Shown piece by piece: positions 17,976-27,040 of a stretch of 64,000 nucleotides of DNA (the stretch's first letter is position 1; every line of letters starts with the position of its first letter). Location: NCBI RefSeq assembly GCF_003854935.1, contig NZ_CP033970.1, positions 1,426,001 through 1,490,000 of the forward strand, written 5' to 3'. Below the pieces are notes generated by a model that was given only the letters and a program-made list of their open reading frames with translations, made no database searches and had not been told where the DNA came from. Made by a program: the position numbers and the translations under genes. The DNA comes from Cupriavidus pauculus. GTDB taxonomy: Bacteria > Pseudomonadota > Gammaproteobacteria > Burkholderiales > Burkholderiaceae.

Positions 17976-18920
17976 CTAGAAGGGTGAGGAACCAAGGGCC
18001 ATGCCGGCACTTTCGATCGTGATGGCAAAGCCGATGCCAAGGAAGGTGCCGCTCGGATTCGGGTTCAGGATGGCGGTGACGATGCCCACCACCTCGCCGT
18101 TCATGTTGACCAGCGGCCCGCCCGAGTTGCCGGGGTTGGCCGCGGCGTCGAACTGGATCAGCTTGTCCAGGTTCTGCTTGCGGTCGGGCGACACGAACTG
18201 GCGGTCCAGCCCCGAGATCACGCCCGCCGATACCGATGGCCCGATGCCGAACGGAAAGCCGACGGCCACCACCTCGGTGCCCGGCACCAGCGCCTGGCTG
18301 GAGCCCAGCGTGGCGGCCGGCAGGTCGTCGGGGATCGACTTTGGCTGGACGATGGCGAGGTCTTTCTCGGGAATGGCCTGCAGCACCGATGCCTCGGACG
18401 TCTGGCCATTGTGGAAGCGCACTTCCAGGCGCGTGGCGTCGGCCACGACGTGGTAGTTGGTGATGATGGTGCCGGTCTCGGTGACCACCACGCCCGAGCC
18501 AATGTGGCGCGCTTCCGACTTGCTGGCCGGGGTGTCCTTGCCCTTGGGCGCTTCGACGATGGCCGATTCCTCGCGCGGCGACGGCGGCGTCTTTGGCGCC
18601 GCCTTGCCCTTGGCTTCGGGCTGGCCGCGCCGGGGCTTGGGTGCCGGCTTGGCTTCAGGCGGTTTCTCGGCCGGCTTTTCGGCGGCCCTGTCGGGCGCAT
18701 AGCTGCGGATTTCGACCACCGATTCGCGGATGGCCTCGGCGGCGCGCGCGGTCTGCGAGGGCAGGGGTTTGGTCTGCAGGGTGTGCATCACGGCGGCGTC
18801 GATATCCGCCTGGGTGAGCTTGCGCGGGGGTGGCTGCGTGAGCCACGCGACACCGACGCCGGCGGCAAAGACCAGGGCGACGGCCATGGAAACGAACCCG
18901 TAGATCGTCACGCGTTTCAT
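17976..18920 (-). CDS. S1C (HtrA/Deg-like) serine protease lacking a PDZ domain
   Basis: A 314-residue membrane-anchored trypsin-like protease. One N-terminal helix (about 7-29) anchors it, followed by a long Pro/Lys/Ala-rich linker (about 80-135). The catalytic triad is His157 (NYHVVAD), Asp187 (EKDLAIV) and Ser266 (NPGNSGGPL). The protein stops soon after the protease domain, so there is no PDZ domain as in DegP or DegS. It heads the MoxR-DUF58-VWA operon and is divergent from the second VWA gene. A periplasmic role in processing envelope proteins is inferred. Confidence 0.83.
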   Translation of the reverse strand: MKRVTIYGFVSMAVALVFAAGVGVAWLTQPPPRKLTQADIDAAVMHTLQTKPLPSQTARAAEAIRESVVEIRSYAPDRAAEKPAEKPPEAKPAPKPRRGQPEAKGKAAPKTPPSPREESAIVEAPKGKDTPASKSEARHIGSGVVVTETGTIITNYHVVADATRLEVRFHNGQTSEASVLQAIPEKDLAIVQPKSIPDDLPAATLGSSQALVPGTEVVAVGFPFGIGPSVSAGVISGLDRQFVSPDRKQNLDKLIQFDAAANPGNSGGPLVNMNGEVVGIVTAILNPNPSGTFLGIGFAITIESAGMALGSSPF

Positions 18921-18993
18921 CGCTACCCCTGGTTGCCATCGCGCCGTGGAAAATACAGTACCATCCTCTTACCCACGCGCCAAGGAGCAGGGC

Positions 18994-20061
18994 ATGCAGT
19001 TTCTCTGGCCGCAAATGCTCTGGCTGCTGCTTTTGCTACCACTGCTGGCGGCCGCCTATCTGTATCTGATCGCCCGGCGCAAGAAGGCGGCCCTGCTCTA
19101 TGCCAGCCTTGCATTACCGCGCGCCGCGCTGGGCCCCGGCCAGCGCCTGCGGCGCCATATTCCCCCCGTCCTTTTCCTGCTGTCGCTTGGCGCGGCGCTG
19201 CTGGCGTGCGCGCGGCCGAGCGCCACGATCACGCTGCCGTCGGACACCATCACGCTGGTGCTGGCCATGGATGTATCGCGCAGCATGGAGGCCACCGACG
19301 TGGCCCCGACGCGAATCGCCGCGGCGCAGCAGGCCGCGCGCGACCTCGTGGTGGGGCTGCCGTCGAGCGTGCGGCTGGGCATCGTCTCGTTCGCGGCCAC
19401 GGCCGCCCAGGTGCTGGCGCCGACCGAGAACCGGCAGGACATGCTCGACGCGCTGGACCGCTTTCAGTTGCAGCGCGGCACGGCCACCGGCAGCGGGCTG
19501 ATCCAGGCGCTGGCCGTGCTGTTTCCAGACGACGGGATCGACCTGGAGGCCGTGCTGTTCAACGATGCATCGGTGCTGGGTGGCCGCCCGGCCACGTCGC
19601 TGGACGAGGCCGCCGCGGCCGATGCCGCCCGCAAGCGCGAGAAGCAGCGCCAGCCGGTGCAGCCGGGCACCTATCGCCACGGCGCGGTGATCCTGCTCAG
19701 CGACGGGCGCCGCACCACGGGCCCCGATCCGCTGGACGCCGCGCGCATGGCCGCGCAGCGCGGCGTACGCGTCTACACGGTCGGCTTTGGTTCGGTGCAG
19801 GGCGGCGCGGTGCCGGGCGAGCCGGTGCTGTCGTACTTCATGCAGCTCGACGAACCGGCGCTGCGCGCGGTGGCGACGATTACCGGCGGCGAGTACTTCC
19901 AGGCCGGATCGGCGGCCGACCTGAGCCGCGTCTATCGCCAGTTGAGCGCCCGCTTTGCGCTGGAACGGCGCGAGACCGAGGTTGGCGCGCTGTTCGCGGC
20001 GGCTTCCGGCCTGCTGTTGCTGCTGGCCGGCGCGCTGTCGCTGATCTGGTTCCGGCGCTGA
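18994..20061 (+). CDS. VWA-domain membrane protein (BatB-like)
   Basis: A 355-residue homologue of the VWA protein at 14922. It has two N-terminal helices, a VWA domain with intact metal site DVSRSM and SDGR, and a C-terminal helix. It is divergent from the protease gene by 73 bases. ATG 18994 follows AAGGAG. The two VWA proteins of this cluster lie on opposite strands, which is unusual since they are normally adjacent. Function as in MoxR clusters is inferred only. Confidence 0.82.
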   Translation: MQFLWPQMLWLLLLLPLLAAAYLYLIARRKKAALLYASLALPRAALGPGQRLRRHIPPVLFLLSLGAALLACARPSATITLPSDTITLVLAMDVSRSMEATDVAPTRIAAAQQAARDLVVGLPSSVRLGIVSFAATAAQVLAPTENRQDMLDALDRFQLQRGTATGSGLIQALAVLFPDDGIDLEAVLFNDASVLGGRPATSLDEAAAADAARKREKQRQPVQPGTYRHGAVILLSDGRRTTGPDPLDAARMAAQRGVRVYTVGFGSVQGGAVPGEPVLSYFMQLDEPALRAVATITGGEYFQAGSAADLSRVYRQLSARFALERRETEVGALFAAASGLLLLLAGALSLIWFRR

Positions 20062-20130
20062 CGGGGCGCCGCCTGTGAGGAATGCCGGCGATACGGACAC
20101 CCGGTCGTCATGCGCCGGGCGCCGCCGGCA

Positions 20131-21552
20131 TCACGCCACACCGAGCACCGCCTTGGTTTCCAGGAACGCTTCGATCCCGTAAGTGCCGTATTCGCGGCCG
20201 AGCCCCGACTGCTTGAACCCGCCGAACGGCGCGGCCGGATCGTGCGCGACCGTATTGACCAGCACGCGCCCGGCGTCGATGCGGCCGGCCACCTCGCGGG
20301 CGCGCGCCGGGTCGGCCGACACCACGTACGCCTGCAGCCCGTACGGCGTGTCGTTGGCAATCGAGATGGCGTCCGCCTCGTCGCGATAGGTCAGGATCGA
20401 CAGCACCGGCCCGAAGATTTCTTCGCGGGCAATCGTCATGTCGTTGGTGACGTCGCTGAACACCGTGGGACGCACGAACCACCCGGCGCCGATGCCGGCC
20501 GGCCGCCCCTCGCCGCCGGCGATCAGCCGGGCACCCTCGGCAATGCCGACGCGGATGTAGCGCTGCACGCGCTGCCACTGCTTCTCGCTGACCATCGGCC
20601 CGATCGTCGTGGCGGCGTCGCGCGGGTCGCCCGCGCGGACATCGGCCATGGCCGACACCAGGCTGGCCTCGAACGCCTTGAGCCGCGCCTGCGGCACCAG
20701 GATGCGCGTGCCGGCGATGCACGCCTGCCCGCTGTTCATGAAGCCGGCCTGCAGCGCCAGCGTCGCGGCCTGCGTCAGGTCGGCATCGTCCAGCACGATC
20801 ACTGGCGACTTGCCGCCCAGTTCCAGCGTGGTCCGCTTCAGCGATTCGGCCGCCGTGCGCAGGATGCCCTTGCCAACGGCCGTGGACCCCGTGAACGACA
20901 GCTTGGCCACGTCCGGGTGCGCCACCAGCGCCGCGCCGACCGTATCGCCCCGGCCGGTGACGATGTTGAACACGCCGCGCGGCACGTCGGCCGCGTGCAG
21001 CGCCTCGGTCACCACCTGCGTCTGCAGGCCGCTCATTTCGCTCGGTTTCACCACGGCGGTGCAGCCGGCCGCCAGCGCCGCCGCCAGCTTGCCGGTGATG
21101 AAGCCGGCGTCGTTGTTCCACGGCGTAATCAGCCCGGCCACGCCAATCGGCTGCATCACCACTTCCGACGTGCCCACGCGGCGCGTGAACGGGTAGTTTT
21201 CCAGCACGGCGGCGGCGTCGCGCAGCACCTCGCTGGCATGGCGCGCCATCCACCGCGCGCGCGACGCCGGGGCGCCATATTCCTCGACGATGGCCTCCAG
21301 CAGGTCGTCCTCGCGGGCGCGCACGGCCTCGTGCATGCGGCGCAGCATGTCGACCCGCATCTGCGGCGACGTGCGCGAGAACGCCGGGAACGCGCGCCGC
21401 GCGGCGGCCACGGCCAGGTCGGCGTCCACGGCATCGGCCAGCCGGACATGGCCGATCACGGCCTCGGTGGCCGGATTGAAGAGGTCGAAGCGCTCGTCAC
21501 CGTGCGGTGTGACAAAGGCTCCGTCAATGTAGATCCTGTCGATGCGATGCAT
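20131..21552 (-). CDS. NAD(P)-dependent aldehyde dehydrogenase
   Basis: A 473-residue class 3-type aldehyde dehydrogenase. The general base Glu244 lies in LELGGKSP, and the catalytic Cys278 in GQACIAG, 34 residues later as expected. Other motifs include PWNNDAGFITGK (oxyanion Asn region), FTGSTAVGK and EEIFGPVLS. It oxidises an unknown aldehyde to the acid. It is divergent from the LysR gene at 21655, its probable regulator; the shared 102-base region holds a dyad. ATG 21552 has only a weak ribosome-binding site. Confidence 0.88.
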   Translation of the reverse strand: MHRIDRIYIDGAFVTPHGDERFDLFNPATEAVIGHVRLADAVDADLAVAAARRAFPAFSRTSPQMRVDMLRRMHEAVRAREDDLLEAIVEEYGAPASRARWMARHASEVLRDAAAVLENYPFTRRVGTSEVVMQPIGVAGLITPWNNDAGFITGKLAAALAAGCTAVVKPSEMSGLQTQVVTEALHAADVPRGVFNIVTGRGDTVGAALVAHPDVAKLSFTGSTAVGKGILRTAAESLKRTTLELGGKSPVIVLDDADLTQAATLALQAGFMNSGQACIAGTRILVPQARLKAFEASLVSAMADVRAGDPRDAATTIGPMVSEKQWQRVQRYIRVGIAEGARLIAGGEGRPAGIGAGWFVRPTVFSDVTNDMTIAREEIFGPVLSILTYRDEADAISIANDTPYGLQAYVVSADPARAREVAGRIDAGRVLVNTVAHDPAAPFGGFKQSGLGREYGTYGIEAFLETKAVLGVA

Positions 21553-21613
21553 GGTGTATGCCTGAGACGTGGTTGCGTTGTGACCAAGATAGGCCGTGGG
21601 CATTGTGTTGACT

Positions 21614-21635
21614 AGACATACAATCGTATATGTCT
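21614..21635. promoter_or_regulatory. Candidate LysR operator between aldehyde dehydrogenase and LysR genes
   Basis: A perfect 7-bp inverted repeat AGACATA/TATGTCT with an 8-base spacer lies in the divergent promoter region. Size and AT content fit a LysR recognition site. TTGACT (21608-21613) just before it could be a -35 element of the rightward gene. Confidence 0.5.
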
Positions 21636-21654
21636 CGTTAAACGATTTAGGACA

Positions 21655-22575
21655 ATGCGTACTTCGGGTCTGGGAGAGCTGGAAGCCGTGCTGGCCGTGG
21701 CGCGCCATCGCAGCTTCCGCGCGGCGGCGGCCGAGATGGGCGTGTCGACGTCGGCGCTGAGCCATGCGGTGGCCGCGCTGGAGTCGCGCATCGGCGTGCG
21801 GCTGTTTAACCGGACCACGCGCAGCGTGTCGCTGTCCGAAGCCGGCGCGCAGTTCGTGGCCAGCGTGGCGCCGGCCTTGTCGACAATCCGCGACGCCATC
21901 GACCAGGCCGGCAGCCTGGGCAGCCAGCCGTCCGGCACGCTGCGGATCAACACGTCGGCTGGCGCGGCGCACCAGGTGATGCCGGTCTTCGTCGCGTTCC
22001 TGGCGCGCTATCCGGACGTGAGGCTCGACATCGTCACCGAGGGCAAGCTGATCGACATCGTGGTGGAGGGCTTCGACGCGGGCATCCGGCTGGCCGGCAC
22101 GGTGCCGCAGGACATGGTGGCCGTGCCGTTCGGCGACCGCCAGCGCTTTGCCGTGGTCGGCAGCCCGGCCTACTTCGCCAGCCATCGCAAGCCGCGCACA
22201 CCGGCCGACCTGAAGGGCCACCAGTGCATTCGCAGCCGGATGCCGAGCGGCACGATCTACCAGTGGGAATTCGAGCGCCACGGCGAAACGGTGCGCCTCG
22301 ACGGCCCCGGCGCGCTGACGCTCGACGACGCCGGCCTGATGCTGGCCGCGGCGCGTGCGGGCGTGGGGCTGGCCTACCTGACCGAATGGAACGTGGCCGC
22401 CGACCTGGCAGCCGGCACGCTCGTGCGCGTGCTGGAAGACTGGACGCCCCCGCTGGACGGGCTATGCCTGTACTACCCGAGCCGCCGCCATGCACCGGCG
22501 GCGCTGCGCGCGTTGATCGCGGTGATCCAGGAACATGCGGCCGGGCAGCGGAAGGGGCGGCGGGGGAGGGGGTGA
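21655..22575 (+). CDS. LysR-family transcriptional regulator
   Basis: A 306-residue regulator with an N-terminal winged helix-turn-helix (about 5-62, SFRAAAAEMGVSTSALSHAV) and a C-terminal substrate-binding domain. It belongs to the AaeR/DmlR-like group, judging from RLFNRTTRSVSLSEAG and the INTSAGAAHQVMPVF region. It is transcribed away from the aldehyde dehydrogenase and probably controls it. A REPIN-like repeat starts 48 bases after the stop. Confidence 0.88.
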   Translation: MRTSGLGELEAVLAVARHRSFRAAAAEMGVSTSALSHAVAALESRIGVRLFNRTTRSVSLSEAGAQFVASVAPALSTIRDAIDQAGSLGSQPSGTLRINTSAGAAHQVMPVFVAFLARYPDVRLDIVTEGKLIDIVVEGFDAGIRLAGTVPQDMVAVPFGDRQRFAVVGSPAYFASHRKPRTPADLKGHQCIRSRMPSGTIYQWEFERHGETVRLDGPGALTLDDAGLMLAAARAGVGLAYLTEWNVAADLAAGTLVRVLEDWTPPLDGLCLYYPSRRHAPAALRALIAVIQEHAAGQRKGRRGRG

Positions 22576-22622
22576 GCGTGGGGGTCGGGCGGTGGGTGGA
22601 CGTATTGATCTGCGCGGGTTTG

Positions 22623-22746
22623 CTCCCCTCTCCCGCATCGCGGGAGAGGGGCTGGGGGTGAGGGCCAGCGGTTCAAACTGCGATGGTCGCGTCTTGCGTC
22701 GCCTGCCCTCACCCCCGACCCCTCTCCCGCAAGCGGGAGAGGGGAG
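22623..22746. repeat. REPIN-like inverted doublet repeat, copy 3
   Basis: A complete head-to-head pair: left core CTCCCCTCTCCCGC-at-CGCGGGAGAGGGG with the GGGGGTGAGGGC tail, right unit GCCCTCACCCCCGACC plus core. It lies between the LysR gene and the convergent P450 gene, so its hairpins could serve as a bidirectional 3' barrier. Confidence 0.85.
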
Positions 22747-22781
22747 CAAACAACGGGACGTAGCAGGTCGTTGGTGCGCCC

Positions 22782-25121
22782 TCACAACGCCAACACAATC
22801 CTCCCGCCCGTTTTCGCCCGCGAGCAGCACGACATCATGCGGTCGTTGGCCTCGCGTTCGGTGCGCGTGAGCACCACGTCGCGATGGTCGATGTCGCCGG
22901 CCAGCACGCGGACTTCGCACGATCCGCACAGCCCTTCCTCGCAGTCGCTCTGCACGTCGATGTTGGCGCAGCGCAGGGCCGTCAGCAGTGTCTGGTCGGC
23001 CGGCACTTCCAGCGTCAGGCCCGAGTCCTTCAGCTCCACCGTGAACGGCTGTTCCTTTGATGGGTCCAGCGTGCCGAGCTGCGAGCTGAAATGTTCCACG
23101 CGCAGCGTGTCGGGGGGCCAGGCGGCGCAGGCGGCTTCCAGCCCCTCGATCATGCGGGCCGGGCCGCAGGCGTAGACCTGCGTAATGCCGTCGGGCGCGC
23201 CGACGATCGCGGCAAGGTCGGCGCGGCTGCCCTCGTCGCGGGCGTGTATGTGCAGGCGGCTGCCATGCAGCGCGGCCAGTTCGTCGAGCATGGCCATGGC
23301 CGCGCGCGAGCGGCCGCAGTAGTGGATCGCGTAGTCGATGCCCAGCTCGCGCGCGCGGCGCGCCATCGCGCTGACCGGCGTGATGCCGATGCCGCCGGCG
23401 ATGAAGAGCGCCCGGCGGCAGCCTTCGTCGAGCCGGAAGTGGTTGCGCGGCCCGCGCACCTTGAGCCGGTTGCCGGCGCGCAGGCTGGCGTGGATCCAGG
23501 CCGAGCCGCCGCGGCTTTCCGCTTCGCGCAGCACGGCAATCTCGAACGCGCCGGCATCGGCCGGATCGCCGCACAGCGAATACTGGCGCGAGATGCCGGT
23601 GCTGCCGCATTCCACGTCGATGTGCGAGCCGGGCGACCAGCGCGGCAGCGGGCGGCCGTCGGGCGCCACCAGGCGGATGCGCAGCACGTCCTGCGCGGCC
23701 GGCGTCACCGATGCCACCACCAGCGTGCGGCCGATGTTGCCGGTGGGCTCGCCGATGCGCACCGCGTCGCGCGGTGCCAGCACGGCCGGGTTGGTGCGTT
23801 CCGGATTGCGCGCCGGGTCCCATTCGACCCACAGGTGCTCCGGCCCGCGGAACGACGTGTTCGGCACGTAGGTGAAGGTCTGCTCGGCCAGCCGCAGGTG
23901 GGGCAGGCGGCTGGTCAGTTCCTCCAGGAAGACCTGCATCTCCATGCGCGCAAGGTTCTTGCCCATGCACTGGTGCGCGCCGTAGCCAAACGTCAGCTGG
24001 TCGCTGGCGTTGTCACGGTGGATGTCGAACAGGTCGGCATCGGCAAAGTGCCGCTCGTCATGGTTGGCCGACGCGGTCATGATCAGCAGCTTGCTGCCGG
24101 CCGCGAGCGGGATGCCGCCGACCTCGGTGTCCTGCGTCACCACGCGGCGCCATGCGGCCACCGAGCCGTTGTGGCGCAGGCATTCCTCTACCGCGTTCGG
24201 GATCAGCGCGGGGTCGTCGCAGATCTCGCGCCAGACGTCGGGATGCTGCAGCAGCAGCTTGATCGCGTTGGCCGACGCATTGGCCGTGGTCTCGTGCGCG
24301 GCCACGATGCCGGCCATCATCATCGAGTGCAGGTAGGAATCGGTGACCACGTCGGGCAGTTCCTGCTGCTTGCGGATGCCGTACTGCATCCAGCCGGGGC
24401 CCGACGGGTCCGCGCGCATCTTGTCGAGGATGCGGCCCGCGAGCTGCCAGAAGTTGCCCACGGCATGGGCCACGGCCACCTGTTCCTCGGGCCTGGGCCG
24501 GCCCCAGGTGTTGACCGTGTGGGCGATGGAGTACTGGCGCAGCAGGTCCATGTCTTCCTCGGGCACGCCCAGGAAGTGCAGGGCCACGGTCAGCGGTACC
24601 TCCCAGAGCATCTGGTCGACCAGGTCGGCGCGGCCGTCGTCGATGAAGCGGTCGACGTACTCGCGCGCCAGCCGCCGTACCAGCGGCTCGTGGTGCATCA
24701 GCTCGGCCGGCGTGAACGGCTCCATCAGCGCGCGGCGGCGCGGCATGTGCGCGGGCTCGTCCTCGTTGACCAGCGTGCGGTTCATCGCATAGCCGTACGA
24801 TGCCAGCACCGCGTTGGCGGCGTCGCCGGTGGGCGTGATCTTCTCCAGCGCGATGGCGGGGCTGAACGTGAGGTTGTCGCGGAAGATGGCCTTGATGTCG
24901 TCGTAGCGCGTGACCACCCAGTAGCCCAGCCGCGGGCTGTAGAACACGGGCTCCTGCTCGCGCGACCAGCGCACGTAGTCGGGCGGGTCCTGCTGGTAGC
25001 CGTCCTCGAACGGGTCGAACGCGGCGGCGTTGTGGCTGACCGGGCAGCCGTTGGGCGCGCGCAGCGCGGTGTGGTCGATCGGGCAGCCGGCGCGCGGCGC
25101 CGGCGGGGTGGGCTGGGTCAT
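22782..25121 (-). CDS. Self-sufficient cytochrome P450 (CYP116B type)
   Basis: A 779-residue fusion of a P450 haem domain (about 1-450) with a phthalate-dioxygenase-type reductase (about 465-779), so it needs no separate redox partners. P450 features are the I-helix AAHETT, EECLR (ExxR), and the haem-binding FGYGAHQCMG with Cys385. The reductase has the flavin motif RQYSL, the nucleotide motif GGIGITP, and a C-terminal plant-type [2Fe-2S] domain with cysteines in CEEGLCGSC and a distal Cys. ATG 25121 follows GGAG. It lies 27 bases downstream of the TTT receptor gene and probably shares its promoter. Confidence 0.93.
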   Translation of the reverse strand: MTQPTPPAPRAGCPIDHTALRAPNGCPVSHNAAAFDPFEDGYQQDPPDYVRWSREQEPVFYSPRLGYWVVTRYDDIKAIFRDNLTFSPAIALEKITPTGDAANAVLASYGYAMNRTLVNEDEPAHMPRRRALMEPFTPAELMHHEPLVRRLAREYVDRFIDDGRADLVDQMLWEVPLTVALHFLGVPEEDMDLLRQYSIAHTVNTWGRPRPEEQVAVAHAVGNFWQLAGRILDKMRADPSGPGWMQYGIRKQQELPDVVTDSYLHSMMMAGIVAAHETTANASANAIKLLLQHPDVWREICDDPALIPNAVEECLRHNGSVAAWRRVVTQDTEVGGIPLAAGSKLLIMTASANHDERHFADADLFDIHRDNASDQLTFGYGAHQCMGKNLARMEMQVFLEELTSRLPHLRLAEQTFTYVPNTSFRGPEHLWVEWDPARNPERTNPAVLAPRDAVRIGEPTGNIGRTLVVASVTPAAQDVLRIRLVAPDGRPLPRWSPGSHIDVECGSTGISRQYSLCGDPADAGAFEIAVLREAESRGGSAWIHASLRAGNRLKVRGPRNHFRLDEGCRRALFIAGGIGITPVSAMARRARELGIDYAIHYCGRSRAAMAMLDELAALHGSRLHIHARDEGSRADLAAIVGAPDGITQVYACGPARMIEGLEAACAAWPPDTLRVEHFSSQLGTLDPSKEQPFTVELKDSGLTLEVPADQTLLTALRCANIDVQSDCEEGLCGSCEVRVLAGDIDHRDVVLTRTEREANDRMMSCCSRAKTGGRIVLAL

Positions 25122-25148
25122 GCGGTACTCCAACGGCAATGTGGGGCG

Positions 25149-26129
25149 TCAGTCGAGCGAGATCTTCAGGTCGTGGATCAGGCGGGTCCAGCGCGCGGTC
25201 TCGCTGCGCAGCAGGTCGGCAAACTGGGCCGGCGTGTTGCCCACCGGCTCCACGCCAAAGTCCACCAGCTTCTTGTTGATGGCTGGGTCCCTGACCGCCG
25301 CCACCACCTGCCGGTTCAGCGTGCCGATCACGTCCGGTGGCGTGGCGGCCGGCACCACCATGCCGACCAGCGCCGCCGCTTCCACGTTCTTGTAGCCCAG
25401 TTCGGCAAAGGTCGGCACGTCGGGCAACTGCGGCAGGCGTGTGGCATTGGCCACGGCCAGCGGGCGCACCTTGGCGCCCTTGATGAAGCCGGCACCGGCC
25501 GCGTAGTCGACCATCATCGCGGGAATCTGGCCGGCGGCGACGTCGGACAGCGCCGGCGCGGCGCCGCGATAGGGCGCGTGCGTCATCGTCAGGTGCGCCT
25601 CGGTCTTCAGCAGCTCCATGGCCAGGTGGTGCGGGCTGCCGGCGCCGGCCGAGCCGTAGTTCACGCCGCCCGGCGTCGCCTTGACCTGCGCGATGAACTC
25701 CTGCGCGGTCCTGGCCTGCGTACCGGGGCCGACCACGAGGATCATCGGAAAGCGGCCCAGCAGCGTCACGGGGGCCAGATCGCGCGTGGGGTTGTAGGAC
25801 AGGCTTTTGTACAGCGCGGGATTGAAGACCAGCGTGCCGTTGTCGGCGGACAGCACGGTGTAGCCATCGGCGGCGGCGCGCGCGGTTTCCGACGCGCCGA
25901 TGGCGGTGTTGCCGCCCGGCTTGTTGTCCACCACCACGGGCTGGCCCACGCGGGCGGACAGCCCCTGGCCGATCGTGCGCGCCAGGAAGTCGGAGCCGCC
26001 GCCGGCCGGATACGGCACGATCCAGCGGATGGGCTTGGCGGGATAGGCATCGGCGGCCACGGCTGGCGCGGCGCCCAGCGCCATGGCAAGGGTTACGGCC
26101 AGCAGCGCGGCGGGCTGGTAGCGGGGCAT
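25149..26129 (-). CDS. TTT-family (Bug) periplasmic solute receptor
   Basis: A 326-residue secreted binding protein of tripartite tricarboxylate transporters. A signal peptide ends at about AAPAVAA (residue 25), followed by the Bug hallmark YPAKPIRWIVPYPAGGGSD and PVVVDNKPGG. These receptors bind carboxylates, amides or aromatic acids; here the ligand is unknown. No TctA/TctB membrane genes are near, which is common for Bug receptors in this family of bacteria. It is divergent from the IclR gene and upstream of the P450. ATG 26129 follows AAGGAGA. Confidence 0.9.
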   Translation of the reverse strand: MPRYQPAALLAVTLAMALGAAPAVAADAYPAKPIRWIVPYPAGGGSDFLARTIGQGLSARVGQPVVVDNKPGGNTAIGASETARAAADGYTVLSADNGTLVFNPALYKSLSYNPTRDLAPVTLLGRFPMILVVGPGTQARTAQEFIAQVKATPGGVNYGSAGAGSPHHLAMELLKTEAHLTMTHAPYRGAAPALSDVAAGQIPAMMVDYAAGAGFIKGAKVRPLAVANATRLPQLPDVPTFAELGYKNVEAAALVGMVVPAATPPDVIGTLNRQVVAAVRDPAINKKLVDFGVEPVGNTPAQFADLLRSETARWTRLIHDLKISLD

Positions 26130-26173
26130 CGGGTTGTCTCCTTGGTATTTGGCCGGATGGTGGTCGGCCCGTT

Positions 26174-26201
26174 TTGCGTAAATCATATACGCATTGCGTA
26201 A
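26174..26201. promoter_or_regulatory. Candidate IclR operator between TTT receptor and IclR genes
   Basis: Two direct copies of TTGCGTAA start at 26174 and 26194, exactly 20 bases (two helical turns) apart. The second is the right half of a perfect dyad TACGCA-T-TGCGTA at 26188-26200. The site lies between divergent genes at -30 to -57 relative to the IclR start. Confidence 0.55.
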
Positions 26202-26230
26202 TCCAGGAATGAGGGTTAACCTCCGGCCCC

Positions 26231-27037
26231 ATGTCTACGTCCGCCGCCTCCACCCCCCGTCCCCGCGAGCGCCGCCAGCGCGTGCAGGCCGCCGAAACCG
26301 GCATGGCCGTGCTCAAGGCGCTGGCCCGCCTGGGCGGCCGCGCCAGCCTGACGGCCATCGCGGCCGAGATCGAAGAAAGCCCGGCCAAGGTCCACCGCTA
26401 CCTGGTGAGCCTGGTCGAGCAGGGTTTTGTGGCGCAGGAGGCCAATACGCAGCAGTACCACCTGGGTATCGAGGCGCTGCAGATCGGGCTGGCCGCGATG
26501 CGCCAGGCCGACCCGATCCGGCTGGCCGAGGCGCCGCTGGTACGCCTGCGCGAGCGGCTGGAAGTGACGTGCTTCATCACGGTGATGGGCAACAAGGGGC
26601 CGACCATCGTACGGATCGAGGAACCGGGCCTGCCGGTGACGGTGAATGTGCGGGTGGGATCGGTAATGCCGCTGCTGTGGTCGGCCACGGGCCGCGTCTT
26701 CCTGGGCCTGCTCGACGACTCGAACGTGCAGGCGCTGGCGCGGGCCGAACTGGATGCGCTGCCGCCAGCGCAGCGCGCCGACCTGGACGCCGACGACCCG
26801 CTCGGCGTGCTGCGCGAGCCCGTGCGCGCACAGGGCTGCGCGGCGGTGCGCGATACCAACCTGAAGGGGATCAGCGCCGTGGCGGCGCCGGTGCGCGACT
26901 ACACGGGCCGCGTCTGCGCGGTGCTGACCGCGCTGGGCGCCACGGGCGGCTTCGATGCGTCGCTGGACGGACCCATCGGCCGCGCCGTGCGCGAAGAGGC
27001 GGCGGCCATCAGCACGTTGCTGGGCTACGCCGCCTAG
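26231..27037 (+). CDS. IclR-family transcriptional regulator
   Basis: A 268-residue regulator with an N-terminal winged helix (about 15-80, RASLTAIAAEIEESPAKVHRYLVSL) and an IclR effector domain. It is divergent from the TTT receptor/P450 operon and presumably controls it. Its stop is only 3 bases from that of the convergent GST gene. The start ATG 26231 has no strong ribosome-binding site. Confidence 0.86.
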   Translation: MSTSAASTPRPRERRQRVQAAETGMAVLKALARLGGRASLTAIAAEIEESPAKVHRYLVSLVEQGFVAQEANTQQYHLGIEALQIGLAAMRQADPIRLAEAPLVRLRERLEVTCFITVMGNKGPTIVRIEEPGLPVTVNVRVGSVMPLLWSATGRVFLGLLDDSNVQALARAELDALPPAQRADLDADDPLGVLREPVRAQGCAAVRDTNLKGISAVAAPVRDYTGRVCAVLTALGATGGFDASLDGPIGRAVREEAAAISTLLGYAA

Positions 27038-27040
27038 GCG

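Noticed and set aside
23091-26201. A 1036-codon open frame on the plus strand
   Set aside because: It is antisense to the P450 and TTT receptor genes, both with intact motifs. Its translation is rich in Arg, Ala, His and Val of the kind expected from the opposite strand of high-GC genes.
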